Positions 51,438 through 63,793 of a DNA stretch of 64,000 nt are shown piece by piece (positions within the stretch are counted from its first letter, which is position 1; the number at the start of each line of letters is the position of its first letter). Below the pieces are notes generated by a model, which saw only the letters and a list, made by a program, of their open reading frames with translations, was not told the origin of the DNA and searched no databases. A program made the position numbers and the translations under genes. Origin of the DNA: Mytilus galloprovincialis (Eukaryota; Mollusca; Bivalvia; Mytilida; Mytilidae); the NCBI RefSeq assembly GCF_965363235.1, contig NC_134838.1, forward strand, positions 3,477,001 to 3,541,000, given 5' to 3'.

Positions 51438-52217
51438 AAATGTGAACTATTTCGTTGACTGATTCGATCCCTATCACCCCCAAAAAATCATTCTTATGCA
51501 GACCTGTAAAAACGTTAATTGACTTAATTGTTTAACCTATATCATGAAATCAACAAACCTATAAAAATCAAATTGCACGAGGTCGCAATCATGCTATTTA
51601 TATTCATGTTTATGTTTTCATCAGGTTATGTGACCGTCGGCAGTATTCGGATGTAATCTCGATAGTTAATTAGATAGCGTCTAGACCAAAATACACACGA
51701 AATTCTGATATATACTATCGAGTACATGCTTTCACAACTGTTCATTTCAGACTTATTATAACTTGGATATACGTTTTAAGTAATAAATCTAATATCGGAA
51801 TTTGAGTCAAATCGATGAACATGAATTATATTAACAGCTACTGCCCTTTTAATCCAAAATTTACAATATAGATGTGTGATGAATTCTTAATTCTGTGATT
51901 AGATCTTAACAAATTTTAATAGTTTCTTGTTTTTTTTTTAATTTTACCAAAATATAGATCACGATATTGACATTTTTTAAACAAGGTTCCAAATTTACAA
52001 ATTCTATTAAATGTACAGCTACCAAAAACTGTAATGTTTCTAATCTAGTATTAGTCAATTAAAATAATTTGTAATTGTTCAAATATAGATATTCGTTCAG
52101 GATATAAGAAGTTGACTAATGAATGACATACAAATGATGACATACACATTAAGATAATCCTATTAAAGCTATATGTTTGATGCAGGATTTGATTATTTCA
52201 AACTACAAAATACGACA
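51438..52217 (+). other. Upstream region of the lectin-EGF receptor
   Basis: AT-rich, no ORF. It should contain the promoter and 5' UTR of the gene starting at 52218; no motif stands out. Confidence 0.4.
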
Positions 52218-55200
52218 ATGAATTTGTATACATTTTTGGTCGCGATTTTACTCTTTGGAAACGAAATTAATGGGTCAGGTAAGACAACTTACTGTAACAT
52301 TTGTCGCTGGCGGGAAACAATTCTTACTCCGTAACCTGAAATGTTATATACGTGTAGCCGTACAACTTCTAAATCTTGTTTTTAAATTCAATGTTATTCT
52401 ACATAGTGACGTTACGGAGATGAAGTGACATAGCATACACGTTACTAATCTTTCAGTATAACATAGAATTTATCATATATATAGTATACACATGAGTTTG
52501 ACTGTCCCTCTGGTATCTTTTGTCCCTCTCTTATAAAAATGAATGTTCCCTCTCCTCATCAACCCCCTTTTTTTTTGGCCGATCAATGTATTTGAATGGG
52601 AGCATATAGTTGGAACCCCCCCCCCCCCCTTTTACTCTGGGTTGGGAACCCCCCTTTTTAAAATGGCTGGATCCGCCACTGCAATTTGTGCATTCATGTG
52701 TCTCTTCAGCAATATTATTGTCTCGGTGCTAACTGATGTACCATCATTTAATAGTAGACCCCTGTAGACTGTCGGAGGTCAAGGTTTCAAATGATGGGTA
52801 AAATTCAGACTTCTTAATGGTACATGTTGCCTTTGAGTAAAGCATGTGTTTTTCTAGGGTAAAGACATGTTGGCTCGGAGTCATACTGTTTCCTTATAAG
52901 TTTGTTTTCTTCTTGTGTGGTTCTTTTTTGTTGCGAGTTGACACTAATTAAGTATACTGTGTGTTAGTTAGAAATCCTTGCTAGCACGCTAAGAACTTGG
53001 AGTAGATTAATGATATACACCTATTAAAAATTATTTACAGAAAATTTAGCCGTTAACAGACCAACAGATATGAGTGAACCTGAACAGGAATATAATCCTG
53101 AAATTGTAGTAGACGGGGATACTGATCAAGGGGAATGTATTCAAACGACTACACAAGTTGCTGAAGCTTGGTGGCAAGTTAGACTTAGAGAAGTTTCTGC
53201 TATAAACACTCTACACATATTTTACAAGGCAACAGAAACACCATTTGTTCGTAAGTACATGTATTAACATTCCGAGTCATGGGGAATATATATGGAGGGA
53301 CAATTGCATAAAGAATAGATATCATTATTAGTCATATTTGCACGGGGAATAGATGCTGAGAATAGGGATTAGATATAAGAAATAACATTTACGTGGGAAA
53401 TAAATATATGTTGGGAGCAATATGTTCTTGGGTAATACGATTGTTATAAAATTAAGGTAGAATTGGTGCGATATAGAGCCATCATTAGACACCCATCTTA
53501 TGATGAACACTGCATGTTGTCTGGCAGTTTGATAGCGTTTAGTGATATTTGTTTTCTTTTTGTATTAATGTTCAAATAACTTAAACGCCTCAATCATTTT
53601 TATTATTGATATTTACAGAGAAGAGACGATTTGCCGGATTTTCAGTTTTTGTTTCCAATGGTACAGCAGTTCCATCTGGTGAGAGATGTTATCACCACGG
53701 AGGAGACAAATATCCAGAGTTAAACCAAGAAATCCAGTGTAAAGCTGTAGGGAGAATTGTCACCATCATTATACAACGACCACCGGAAGAGGATTTCGCC
53801 AATTCTCTCTGTGTCTCTAATCATGCTCTTCTGGAACTGTGTGAGGTGGAGGTTAATGGTATGTATAATGCAATTAAAAAGTCTTAGATTAAAAAAAAGG
53901 AAATGGAACAACTTTATCTTAAAAAGCAAAAAAAGTCCCTATCGAAAAGTAAGTAAAATAAAGTGGAGTTTGGAGTTCAAATACTATATATGCACAAAAT
54001 GTTTACTATACTTTCGACAGAAGTTCAGTTTTAGTTTAGTTTTTTTTTTTACTCTCCTCTCTATGAAAAAAAAGTATAAAGGTTAAATTTCATACGTCTC
54101 AGTAGTCATATATATATATAACAAGTACACACCCGTGATATCGCGGGTCATCTGATAAAGTCATGTCGATTATAAGATACACAGTTTTCTCTGCTTTCAA
54201 ATCTTTCTGTTTGAACCCGTCGACCTGGAACTTATCAATTATTGGAAATATTAATTATTTGGAAAACAAAAGGTCCAGGCTATCCAGGAATGGGGTATTT
54301 TTTAATCAACAACATTGTCCTATATTAGTTATCTTAGAAAGTCTTGCTGATTGCTGAATAAAGCTACAATAGGGAACAATTTGACGATGATTGAATTTAG
54401 TAGTGTCAGCCCTTTGATTATGACCCGTGTATATAGCAAAATCCTAAATACACCGTTTGGTGGTGCGCCTGTCAAATGCGGAACGTACAGATAAGGTAAT
54501 AGCTAACAGGTGAATATACTATTGGTATCGGTATCGGATTAGACCCGGAACTTGTTAATTATTGGCAATATTAATTATGTGGAAAACAAAAGGGTCTGGA
54601 GTGGTGTAATTTTTAATCTACACCATTGTCCTATATTAGTTATATATAGAGTTGAATTCTTTGATTTGTCGTTTTTACCCGATGACGGCTGACAAATTGG
54701 ACCTCGTAATTTTAGTATTATAGATACTTCGACCTTTTCTAGGCAGGGTTACACCAATGTTCAAGTTTATGGGAGGGCTGAGCGCTCCCAACCATGTTTA
54801 ACCCGTACATATTTATGCACACCTATCCCAAGCCAGGAAACCTGGTGTTCATTGGTTTACACTACCAAGATATTTAAATAAAATTGAGAATGGAAATGGG
54901 GAATGTGTCAACGAAACAATAACCCGACCATAGAACCGACAACAGCAGGAGATCACCAACAGGTCTTCAATGCAGCGAGAAATTCCCGCACCCAGAGGCG
55001 TCCTTCAGCTGGCCCTAAGCAAATATATATACTAGTTCAGGGATAATGAACGCCATACTAAACTCCAAATTGTACAAAAGAAACTAAAATTAAAAATAAA
55101 ACAAGACTTACAAAGGCCAGAGGCTCCTGACTTGGGACAGGCGCAAAAATGCGGCGGGGTTAAACATGTTTATGAGATCTCAACCCTCCCCCTATACCTC

Positions 55201-58200
55201 TAGCCAATGTAGAAAAGTAAACGCATAACAAAACCCCATTTTAGGTATAGATAGAAAAAACTGTTGATGCTATCCTTTACACTAGATATATTCACACACA
55301 AAAAAGAATTTCAAAAGCTGTAAATAACGCTCCGGAGTTTGAATATTATTTTAACAGTAAAACCTTTCATGTCTAAGGCATGCATGTGACTGGTAATACT
55401 AAACTAACTAACATATTGTACATTAAGGTTGTGGTGTTGGATTTTACGGAACTGAGTGTACTAGTGAGTGTCCAACAGATTGTGTGGATGGTCAGTGTGA
55501 CCCGGTAACTGGAGATTGTAGATATGGCTGCGTAGATGGTTACTTTGGACCCAAATGTGAACAAGGTAAAATTCTGTACTTTTGATAGTTTGAATTATGA
55601 ATTTGCTTTATGGCATATAAATATGCTCTAAATAAAGACCATTGACATATATATAGTTTATTATGAAAGATAGCATTATATTAGTGCATCAACTCCATAT
55701 CCTTGATCAGTATGTTAACGGTCCCTGTACTGTCATATCATCTACATGTTATCTGCTCTTTGGTTGTTGTCTCTTTCACACATATATATTCCCCATTTCC
55801 CTTATCAACTTTATTTTATATACATCATATATTGCACTAACATATAATACCAAAACATATTGAATTAGAACTTGTTTTCTATACTTCAGACTGTGAGAAT
55901 GATATCACAGGATGTATAGGAGAGGTGTGCCCAGTAAACTGTGCCTCCCAAGCCTGTGATTTGTTTGGAGCATGTCGGGAAGGTTGTCAAGCTGGTTGGC
56001 AGGGCACTGATTGCACATCACGTAAGTACAAACCTGTGATTTATTTGGAGCATGTCGGGAAGGTTGTCAAACTGGTTGGCAGGGCACTGATTGCACATCA
56101 CGTAAGTACAAACCTGTGATATATTTGGAGCATGTCGGGAAGGTTGTCAAGCTGGTTGGCAGGGCACTGATTGCACATCACGTAAGTACAAACCTGTGAT
56201 TTATTTGGAGCATGTCGGGAAGGTTGTCAAGCTGGTTGGCAGGGCACTGATTGCACATCACGTAAACACAATACATGTTATTCCTTGTCAAATTCATTGT
56301 ATGCCATTATAATTAATATTAATTCCTGCACGATATTTCAGAACGTTTTCAACGAAAACTGTAGTACATTTTTTTTACCCATACTTTTAAAACTGGCCTC
56401 GCTGAACTGTGTTGACAGCAGCAGGTAGTTCAATCTTGCGAATCTGTTCTTCCAATTATAAACAAATGTCTATAATAAAAGAAAATAATTTAAAAGAATC
56501 TTTCAGTTACTACCTCCAAGTAATTAACGTATAGTATTTACATTACAGAATGCGGAGCTGGGTTTTACGGAGAAAACTGTGAAACGCGATGTTTTTGTGA
56601 CCACGGTGCTTGTGACAGCCAGAATGGGAGTTGTCCAGATAGTATGTGTTTAGAGGGTTGGGAACCACCTACTTGTAGCAGAATAGCATTACAACAGTCT
56701 GGCAATGGTGTGCCAGAGGGAATGGTCAACTCCTCTACATTTTATGCTGTTACTGCTGTGGCTGTCATCATCAATGCTGTACTTCTTGGGACAGTGGTCA
56801 AATTAGCATGCAGGTAAGCATTCATGTATGACAAGTTTCTTCTTTTAAATAATCGACAGATGACAAAAGAGTGGCGAAAGATACCAGAGGGACAATCAAA
56901 CTCATAAATGTGTACCTCAGAAGGTAGGGTAGAGTTTGTAAAACAATTTATATTTTCACTTGTCTATACATTTGATGTGTGATTCTCTCATAAAATATTA
57001 CCATGATTACCTTTAAACCTACCTTGATTTGATTTTTTATACACTTTCTAGGGCAACCCTGAATTCTTTTGATATCTTTAACACGGAGTACATCACCCCT
57101 ATATAAGTACAATTTACTGGAATGAATCAAAGTTCTCAAGTTATAAAGCTAGGTGACTTTTTAAATTGATTTAGATGTTTAATGCTATCCATATTCATAA
57201 TAACGTTATTGTGAACAATACAATACAATACATGTACGATAATGTTATTGACAATCAAAGACGCCTTGATGTTTATTTTTATTTTCCAGACTAAAGTTAT
57301 TTAAGAAACTGCCAGGAATAAAAGGTATGGCTTACAATGACAGTTTTAACATTTGTTTTTACCAAATCCTCACACATATACATATACATTTCCAATTTGT
57401 AGTTTAACCTTTTAACATTCAAAATGCTCTACTCTTATCATATTTTATGTTTCGAATTTTTATTTACTATTTTTAAGTGACTGAGTATAAAGAGGTCTAT
57501 AAATATCACAAAAAGCTGGGTAGTGTGAAAAAAATAACGTGAACGCTTAGGATACCATATCATAACGTGAACGCTTGGGATACCTTGTCAAATTGATTGA
57601 TTGATTGATTGATGGATTGGTGGTTGCTTGAGCGACCCAGTGGCAAATATTGCATGGATGTTCAGAACGATTAGAAAACTGAAACCAGGTGCTCCGCAGG
57701 GCGCAGCTTTATACGACCGCAGAGGTCGAACCCTGAACAGTTGGGGCAAGTATGGACAAAACATTCAAGCGTGATACAGCTCTGAATTTGGATTGTGATC
57801 AAATTTTTGACATTACATGGTTTTTTTTACACAAAACAAATGTCAAGATTTTACAAATCAATTAAAGATTTCTTCTTCAAACTTTTTAAATCTAAAATTA
57901 AATAGTTGACACAGCATAGGTTTCTGACACAGAATGAACGTGGTCTAATGAACTTAAAAGTTTTTTTTTTTGCCTTTGAGCATTTCACTATGCTGTTGAA
58001 TATTAATCCTCTCAAAAAAATGTTTGAAGAAATTTTCTTTTTATTTATGAAATCTGAAATGAGAAAAATTTAACCCCCCCCCCCCCTTTTTTTCACATCC
58101 CTGTTTCCCTTTTTCCAAAACTGATATCAATTCAAATTTCTAATGGAGTTTGCAACAATAACTACTCTTTTAAATACATCATAAAATATTAAAATGTAAA

Positions 58201-60483
58201 ATAAAGTGCTTGTTATCACTGAATGGTAAAGATTGGTTGGTAGTAATAGTGAATATACATTGTTTATTGTATAAAACAATAAAAAAAACTTCATCAGCAA
58301 CATTTTATATTGGCAAATTTCCAATGAAGTTATTTAAATAAAGTTATTGGCAAATAAAAATAGAAAATGACATCATAGTCATGTCTGGCAAATGTCCAAC
58401 ATACATTATCTAAAAACATTATAGATAAGATAAGGAAAAAAAGCTTCATCAGCAACATTTTATATTGGCAAATTTCCAATGAAGTTATTTACATAAAGTT
58501 ATTGGCAAATAAAAATAGAAAATGACATCATAGTCATGTCTGGCAAATTTCCAACATATATTATCAACTACTATTCTATACAAAGAAAGATAACTCCAAT
58601 TGAAAATTAATTGCTATTGCACAATATTGTGCAATTAGATATTTCTTGCTATTGTGCAATACTGTGCAATTGAAAATTTCTTGCTATTGCACAATACTTG
58701 ATATGGAATCCTGATTTGGACCAACTTGAAAACTGGGCCCATAATCAAAAATCAAAGTACATATTTAGATAAAACAAATCAAATAAGCCCAAGAATTTAT
58801 TTTTTGTTAAAATCAAACTTAGTTTAATTTTGGACCCTTTGGACATTAATGTAGACCAATTTGAAAACTGGACCAAAAATTAAGAATCTACATACACAGT
58901 TAGATTTGGCATATCAAAGAACCCATTTATTAAATTTTTGATGAAATCAAACAAAGTTTAATTTTGGACCCCCATTTGGACCAACTTGAAAACTAGGCCA
59001 ATAATTAAAAATCTAAGTACATTTTTAAATTCAGCATATCAAAGAACCCCAAGGATTCAATTTTTGTTAAAATCAAACTAAGTTTAATTTTGGACCCTTT
59101 GGACCTTAATGTTGACCAATTTGAAAACGGGACCAAAAATTAAGAATCTACATACATAGTTAGATTCGGCATATCAAAGAACCCCAATTATTCAATTTTT
59201 GATGAAATCACACAAAGTTCAATTTTGGACCCTTTGGGCCCCTTAATCCTAAACTGTTAGGACCAAAACTCCAAAAATCAAACCCAACCTTCCTTTTATG
59301 GTCATAAACCTTGTGTTTAAATTTCATAGATTTCTATTTACTTATACTAAAGTTATTGTGCGAAAACCAAGAATAATGCTTATTTGGGCCCTTTTTTGGC
59401 CCTTAATTCCTAAACTGTTGGAACCAAAACTCCCAAAATCAATCCCAACCTTCCTTTTGTGGTCATAAACCTTGTGTTAAAATTTCATTGATTTCTATTC
59501 ACTTTTACTAAAGTTAGAGTGCGAAAACTAAAAGTATTCGGACGACGACGACGACGACGACGCAGACGACGACGCCAACGTGATAGCAATATACGACCAA
59601 AAAATTAAAATTTTTGCGGTCGTATAATAATGGTACTTCTTTAAAGTGTTCTAGGTAAAACAAGAAACGACTACTGGTTTTAAGACTTTTTTTTATATCA
59701 TTTTCATATATATTTCTGATATAACAAAGAGATCTACACCAAAATCTGCTATAGTATACAGTACTGCAAAAATTAATATAAGTAAATATTCCCATGTCAT
59801 CTCGAGTAAACTTTCCAGTGTTTATGATATCTGCTTTAAATACGAGGAAAATAAAGTTGATTTAAAATATTATGTTATGAATTGGGATAAGGAATTTCCC
59901 ACCAACATTTTAACACATCAATTTCCTTATACCGACTCGGTACCATAGTCGACAAGTATGAAGTGGAGGTGTATAATCTATTCTGTTTGATATCAAAATC
60001 TTTCCGACCAATCATAAACATGTGCTATAGAAAAATTGAGATTTTTAGGTCAAATAATTGATATCTTCAGTTTTTATCCCTATTTTTACAAGAATATCTA
60101 AGGCATTTCGTCAATTTTTTTACAGGATTAGAGCCCATTTATATTTTATAACCACATTCATGATTTGACCACCGAGTATTCCAACAAGTAAAATAATTAT
60201 ATATAATAATTGTTGATATTATATAGGGCAAAAGAAAAAGGTTCTATCAGTGTTCAAGAGCAAGAAACAAAGCAACAGTACAGACACACCTAAGACAAAG
60301 AATAAACAAAAGCAACTACCATCAAGAAAAGCAGTAAATGACTACACTCCACCTCCCAATAAAGACTACTATCTAGATCCAGTCAACACCAGTTATAATG
60401 AAGTTATCGACAGGCAATCAAAGGCTGACATGAATATTTATGAGGGATTAGATGATGAAGATTATTACTCAGTCTCAAAGTAA
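52218..60483 (+). CDS. Single-pass receptor: fucolectin-like domain plus EGF-like modules, Tyr-rich tail
   Basis: Exons: 52218-52278, 53041-53250, 53619-53858, 55428-55565, 55890-56021, 56549-56813, 57290-57324, 60227-60483; all GT-AG with consistent phases (mostly phase 1), 1338 nt, 445 aa. Residues 1-19 are a signal peptide (MNLYTFLVAILLFGN). About 20-170 form a fucolectin/F5-8C-like galactose-binding domain (NLAVNRPTDMS, IVVDGDTDQGECIQT, WWQVRLREV, ELCEVEVNG). About 171-305 are Cys-rich EGF-like modules of the MEGF/scavenger-receptor type (CGVGFYGTEC, CVDGYFGPKC, CGAGFYGENC). A membrane span lies near 325-346 and a Lys-rich juxtamembrane stretch follows. The tail has eight Tyr (DYTPPP, DYYLDP, SYNEV, IYEGL, DYYSV), suitable for SH2 docking. 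Likely a surface recognition or phagocytic receptor; ligand and role are inference. The EGF exon at 55890 has a multiplied donor. Confidence 0.9.
52500..52690 (+). repeat. Repeat fragment ending GGATCCGCCACTG
   Basis: C-rich tract at 52616-52629 followed by TGGATCCGCCACTG, similar to a fragment near 42167. In intron 1 of the receptor gene. Minor. Confidence 0.35.
54122..54724 (-). mobile_element. Non-autonomous Helitron, inverted relative of 16822-17581
   Basis: On the minus strand it starts TCTATAATACTAAAATTAC, shares most of the interior, and ends with hairpin CCCGCGATATCACGGG, then TGTGTACTTG next to a host T. The last four bases (CTTG) deviate from CTRR. Insertion between A and T fits. 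In intron 3 of the receptor gene. Confidence 0.7.
54880..55196 (+). repeat. Family C dispersed repeat, longest copy
   Basis: From AATGGAAATGGGGAATGTG through CGCACCCAGAGGCGTCCTTC to CTCCTGACTTGGGACAGGCG and GCGGGGTTAAACATGTTTAT. The last motifs are shared with family E at 26715-26775, suggesting that C and E are parts of one larger element. In intron 3 of the receptor gene. Confidence 0.75.
55951..56266 (+). repeat. Four 80-bp tandem units across the 5' splice site of an EGF exon
   Basis: The end of the EGF exon, its donor (CACATCAC|GTAAGTAC) and intron start are repeated exactly every 80 bp: donors at 56022, 56102, 56182 and 56262. Units 1-3 keep GTAAGTAC; the fourth is GTAAACAC. Only the first donor keeps the phase-1 reading frame without stops (a stop follows at 56117-56119). 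Confidence 0.92.
57530..57615 (+). repeat. Short tandem duplication and (GATT)n microsatellite
   Basis: CATAACGTGAACGCTTRGGATACC-type units occur twice near 57535-57583, followed by ATTGATTGATTGATTGATTG at about 57591-57615. Intronic. Confidence 0.75.
57684..59627 (+). repeat. Family B element, long copy
   Basis: It starts ACCAGGTGCTCCGCAGGGCG, then ATACGACCGCAGAGGTCGAA, and ends after a GAC microsatellite (59540-59575) with TTTTTGCGGTCGTATAA. Inside are a roughly 155-bp duplicated block (from about 58290 and 58447) and repeated TTTGGACC / AATCAAACTAAGTTTAATTT modules (58830-59230). It lies in the last intron of the receptor gene and is the reverse orientation of 13159-14286. No ORF. Confidence 0.85.
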
Positions 60484-61924
60484 AATGCCAATCAAATATA
60501 AAGACACATGTTTGCATTGAGACATTAAAATAGAAATCAAAAAGTTGTGCTAGCCTACTCAATAATAAAATGGAAATCATTAAGATGAACTATAATGTCA
60601 ATTTGAATAGTTTTAATTTGCTAAAATGTTATTGCAAGAAAATAGTATGTAAATGCAATCAACTCAATATGTATCTAGAGGTATTAACTCAAAGAGAATC
60701 GGTTATAAGTGCTAGTCATGCTCTTAAGTGATTGCACTGTGTCTCATACTACTTCCACTTTGGTATCTGTGAATACTTTTCGCTTGTGAATATTCCTTTG
60801 TAAATTCGATTATAGACTGGTGATATGTCCTTCTCTTATACATATTAGTATGTATGCTGAATTTAAGATTGATTTTTGTTCGAAATCTTTGATCAGAAAT
60901 GAAGATGTTGTTCCGGTTATATGTTTTTCCTGTACATGAACACAATCCGAATGTAAGATTTTACTATCTTATCTGTTGGACCTAATCTTGTGAGGTTGGA
61001 CATTGAAGCGGAAGAAACCCTGTCTAATTTCAAACATTTTAAGTACACATTGTTTGACAGATACTAGTAGTATAGGTTTCTATTTATTTCTTTTAAAATT
61101 ACTAGTATTATGAAGCTTTCTGACAAGTTTCACGCAATCCCATTTTAAGTTATCTTATTCTTAATTTTAGTGGGTTCCATATACCAAATATAGTTGACAT
61201 GTTACTCATAGTGACGAAGAAACGGACCTAACAATGAAAAGTTTAAGATGCCAAATCAACCCTGAAAAGGTGGTTAATATCAGATGACCGCCTCTAATGC
61301 AGGATGTCGTGGGTTTTATCTCAGTCCAGGTCAAACCAAACACTTCAAAATTGGTTTTTGGGAGTAAGAACAAGAATGGTCAGCTTGGAATCGTAATAAT
61401 GTGTCCGGTAGGATATGTGTTCCTGAGGACTTAACCGTGTGAACAAGAAAGTTAAAAATTCAGCTTGATCTGTCAGTTGAATACAAAGCAATGTCTACAT
61501 TCATATCACGTTTTTAAAATATGTTTTCGTCCTGAATTTGCATTTAATTTGGCACTAATATAACCATCCGTCAATTAATCCACCTTACCTTCGGAGGAAA
61601 ATATAGTTTAGCTAGATAAGACCTTTTTGAACTTTCTACTTTCAACAAATTGAGTCAAACAAGCTGAACAAAAGGCTGACCAACTTCTGGGTGCAGGTAG
61701 CAATACTTCATTTAGTTTATTCCTATGCAAAAGGAAAATCTAGTATAACATTGCTCTGACATCTGACAACTTTATTTGCAACTTGCTTGGGTCATGTAAG
61801 TCCCAAATGTCTGTCAGAGGTCTGACTAAATAAAGACATAAAACTAGACTTAAGGCATTTAAGCATTAGTTTAAAGATATTTGTTTATAGTGGATTGGGA
61901 AACAAGTTTTGCAACTTATATTAA
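60484..61924 (+). other. 3' UTR of the receptor and intergenic sequence
   Basis: AATAAA at 60564-60569 lies about 80 nt after the stop and is a plausible polyadenylation signal. Otherwise no gene or element is recognised. Confidence 0.4.
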
Positions 61925-62217
61925 TCCCTTTCCACTTTGCGGGTGCGAGTGCTGTCTTGTAGCGGCATTAGCCTGCTCTTTTTCGAAATCTACAAGAGTG
62001 TCTTTAACGTGCAAGTGATAGGGCTCTCTCTTAACATGGGTCAGCTATTTATCGTCCCCTTCCGACGGACTATCATCGTTTCCTCGAGACCATACTCGCA
62101 AATGGTGTCAAGGGAGAGCCGAAAATTCAGTCCCTGAAATTTGCCTCCCAGACGAGAATCGAACCAGGAACCTTTGTGTTAGTAGTCCGATGCACTATCC
62201 ACTACACCACGGCTTTT
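61925..62217 (-). mobile_element. tRNA-derived SINE
   Basis: Read on the minus strand it begins GCCGTGGTGTAGTGGATAGT (A-box-like) and GGTTCCTGGTTCGATTCTCG (B box), the layout of a tRNA-derived SINE head, followed by about 200 nt of non-tRNA body ending GCACTCGCACCCGCAAAG. A 66-codon frame on the + strand across it is spurious. Confidence 0.75.
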
Positions 62218-63371
62218 AAGAATTAACTGGTTGTTAGCTTGAACTATGGCAAATGGTGTGCAGAGCACTAAGTAAACTTGATCTTCATTTCCTAGAAGAG
62301 GGCTGTTTAATTCCTTAATAGTCATAATACCAAATTGTATGTCACTCAGTCAGTATCTAAAAACTGTGCCAGAGTATAAAACACAACTTTAATAGAATTG
62401 ATGGTAGATGTCAAAGGTGCTACTCTCTTTATTCCTATTCAACTCGATACAAGACACAGGAAAAAACAATCCTATTCTGGTTGGCTAAATGGCTACAAAT
62501 TGTCAACACAATTTATAGCATTTTTTCCTCATTTATTCATTACACATAAACAAACATTTTAAAGACTTATAAATACATACAAACCAAGTACATTATTCAT
62601 AAATAACGGCAAGATTTCCTTTTAAACCTGTTTAAAATATGTACATCTTTGCTAAACCTATCAACACTAAGAGATTAACTTTATTACTGATAGAAAATAT
62701 TTAACGCAATGATGTAGTTCAAAATGGTATAGTCTTTGACACTACTTTCATGATAAACTGTATTTTGCAATTAAAGAAAATATCAGTCTATAAAGAAATA
62801 GGAAAAAGTACAAATATTTATGAAAATAATCATTTAAAAATTCAGGTTGGATAAAAAGTAGAAAATAATAATAATCCTCCTAATGTCATACATGTTGACA
62901 AAACAATATCAACATGTTATGAAGAAATTGTTTTCCCTATAATTAAGTATTTAAAAACTTATTTCATAAAACACACATAATTTTATCCTATGGACAACAT
63001 TTGACAAAATAAATATAATCATTTCCTCTGTCTGATTGTGTTTACATGAACAGATCCGCAACATCTATACTAAGTGAAAGACTGACATCAATGATGTCCA
63101 GGAAATAACTAGCTATCAAAGCACAATAAGTTGTAATAAAACACACCTCAGAAATGTAAAAAAATATAATTTGTGGGATTTGTACTAATTTGATTGATGA
63201 GTTTAAGATACAAGCGTCTCTAATTTCAATATAAACATCCATGTTTCAAATGTAACAGTTCAACTCATTCATACATACTTTATGTGCCTTTATCAAAACA
63301 ATTGGAAACGGTCACACTTTGGACATTTTTGCCCAGATACTAGCTTCCACAAATACACAAAACAAATAGAT
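62218..63371 (-). other. Likely 3' UTR / downstream region of the right-edge gene
   Basis: AT-rich with no coding potential; it follows the TGA of the minus-strand exon at 63372. The extent of the UTR is not determinable by eye. Confidence 0.35.
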
Positions 63372-63485
63372 TCAGTAATTATAGCCTTTTCTTTTTGCAA
63401 ATTCTTCTCTAACAGCATCTCTTTCATCCGGAGGAGGAATTGAAGGTTTAATGCCTCTGAACAATCTTTCCCAGCTTACACGATT
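63372..63485 (-). CDS. Terminal exon of an unrecognised gene (partial)
   Basis: A minus-strand acceptor (TCTTTACAG, complement of 63486-63494) opens a 38-codon exon: NRVSWERLFRGIKPSIPPP, then DERDAVREEFAKRKGYNY and TGA. The basic, helical C-terminus and Pro cluster look like a real protein, perhaps a small basic (for example mitochondrial or ribosome-associated) one, but I do not recognise it. Upstream exons lie beyond 64000 or were not found. Reading phase 0 is assumed. Confidence 0.6.
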   Translation of the reverse strand, partial: NRVSWERLFRGIKPSIPPPDERDAVREEFAKRKGYNY

Positions 63486-63793
63486 CTGTAAAGATAAATA
63501 GAAACTATATCATTAAACTGTCATTTACATTGATCATTCTATAAATAAAGGCAACAGTACTAGTATACCGGTGTTCAAAGTCAAATCAAATATGAGAAAA
63601 CAAACTAAAACCGAGAGAAGCACATCAACTATAAGAAGAAAACAACAGTGCGACAAAAACAAACGCTAACATACATAGAAACGACATCTATGATATATAA
63701 AGCCTTATAAAATGTAAAAACACCTGCAACTCATAATCTCCGAAATACGTTTCTTCTTACCTAATGTGGAACCATATTAAAGTAGTTCTAGTC

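Noticed and set aside
56022-56266. Extra EGF exons (array of EGF repeats)
   Set aside because: Copies lack their own acceptors and the 80-bp period breaks the frame, so they are duplicated donor regions, not added EGF modules.
61937-62137. 66-codon + strand ORF
   Set aside because: It lies antisense within a tRNA-derived SINE.
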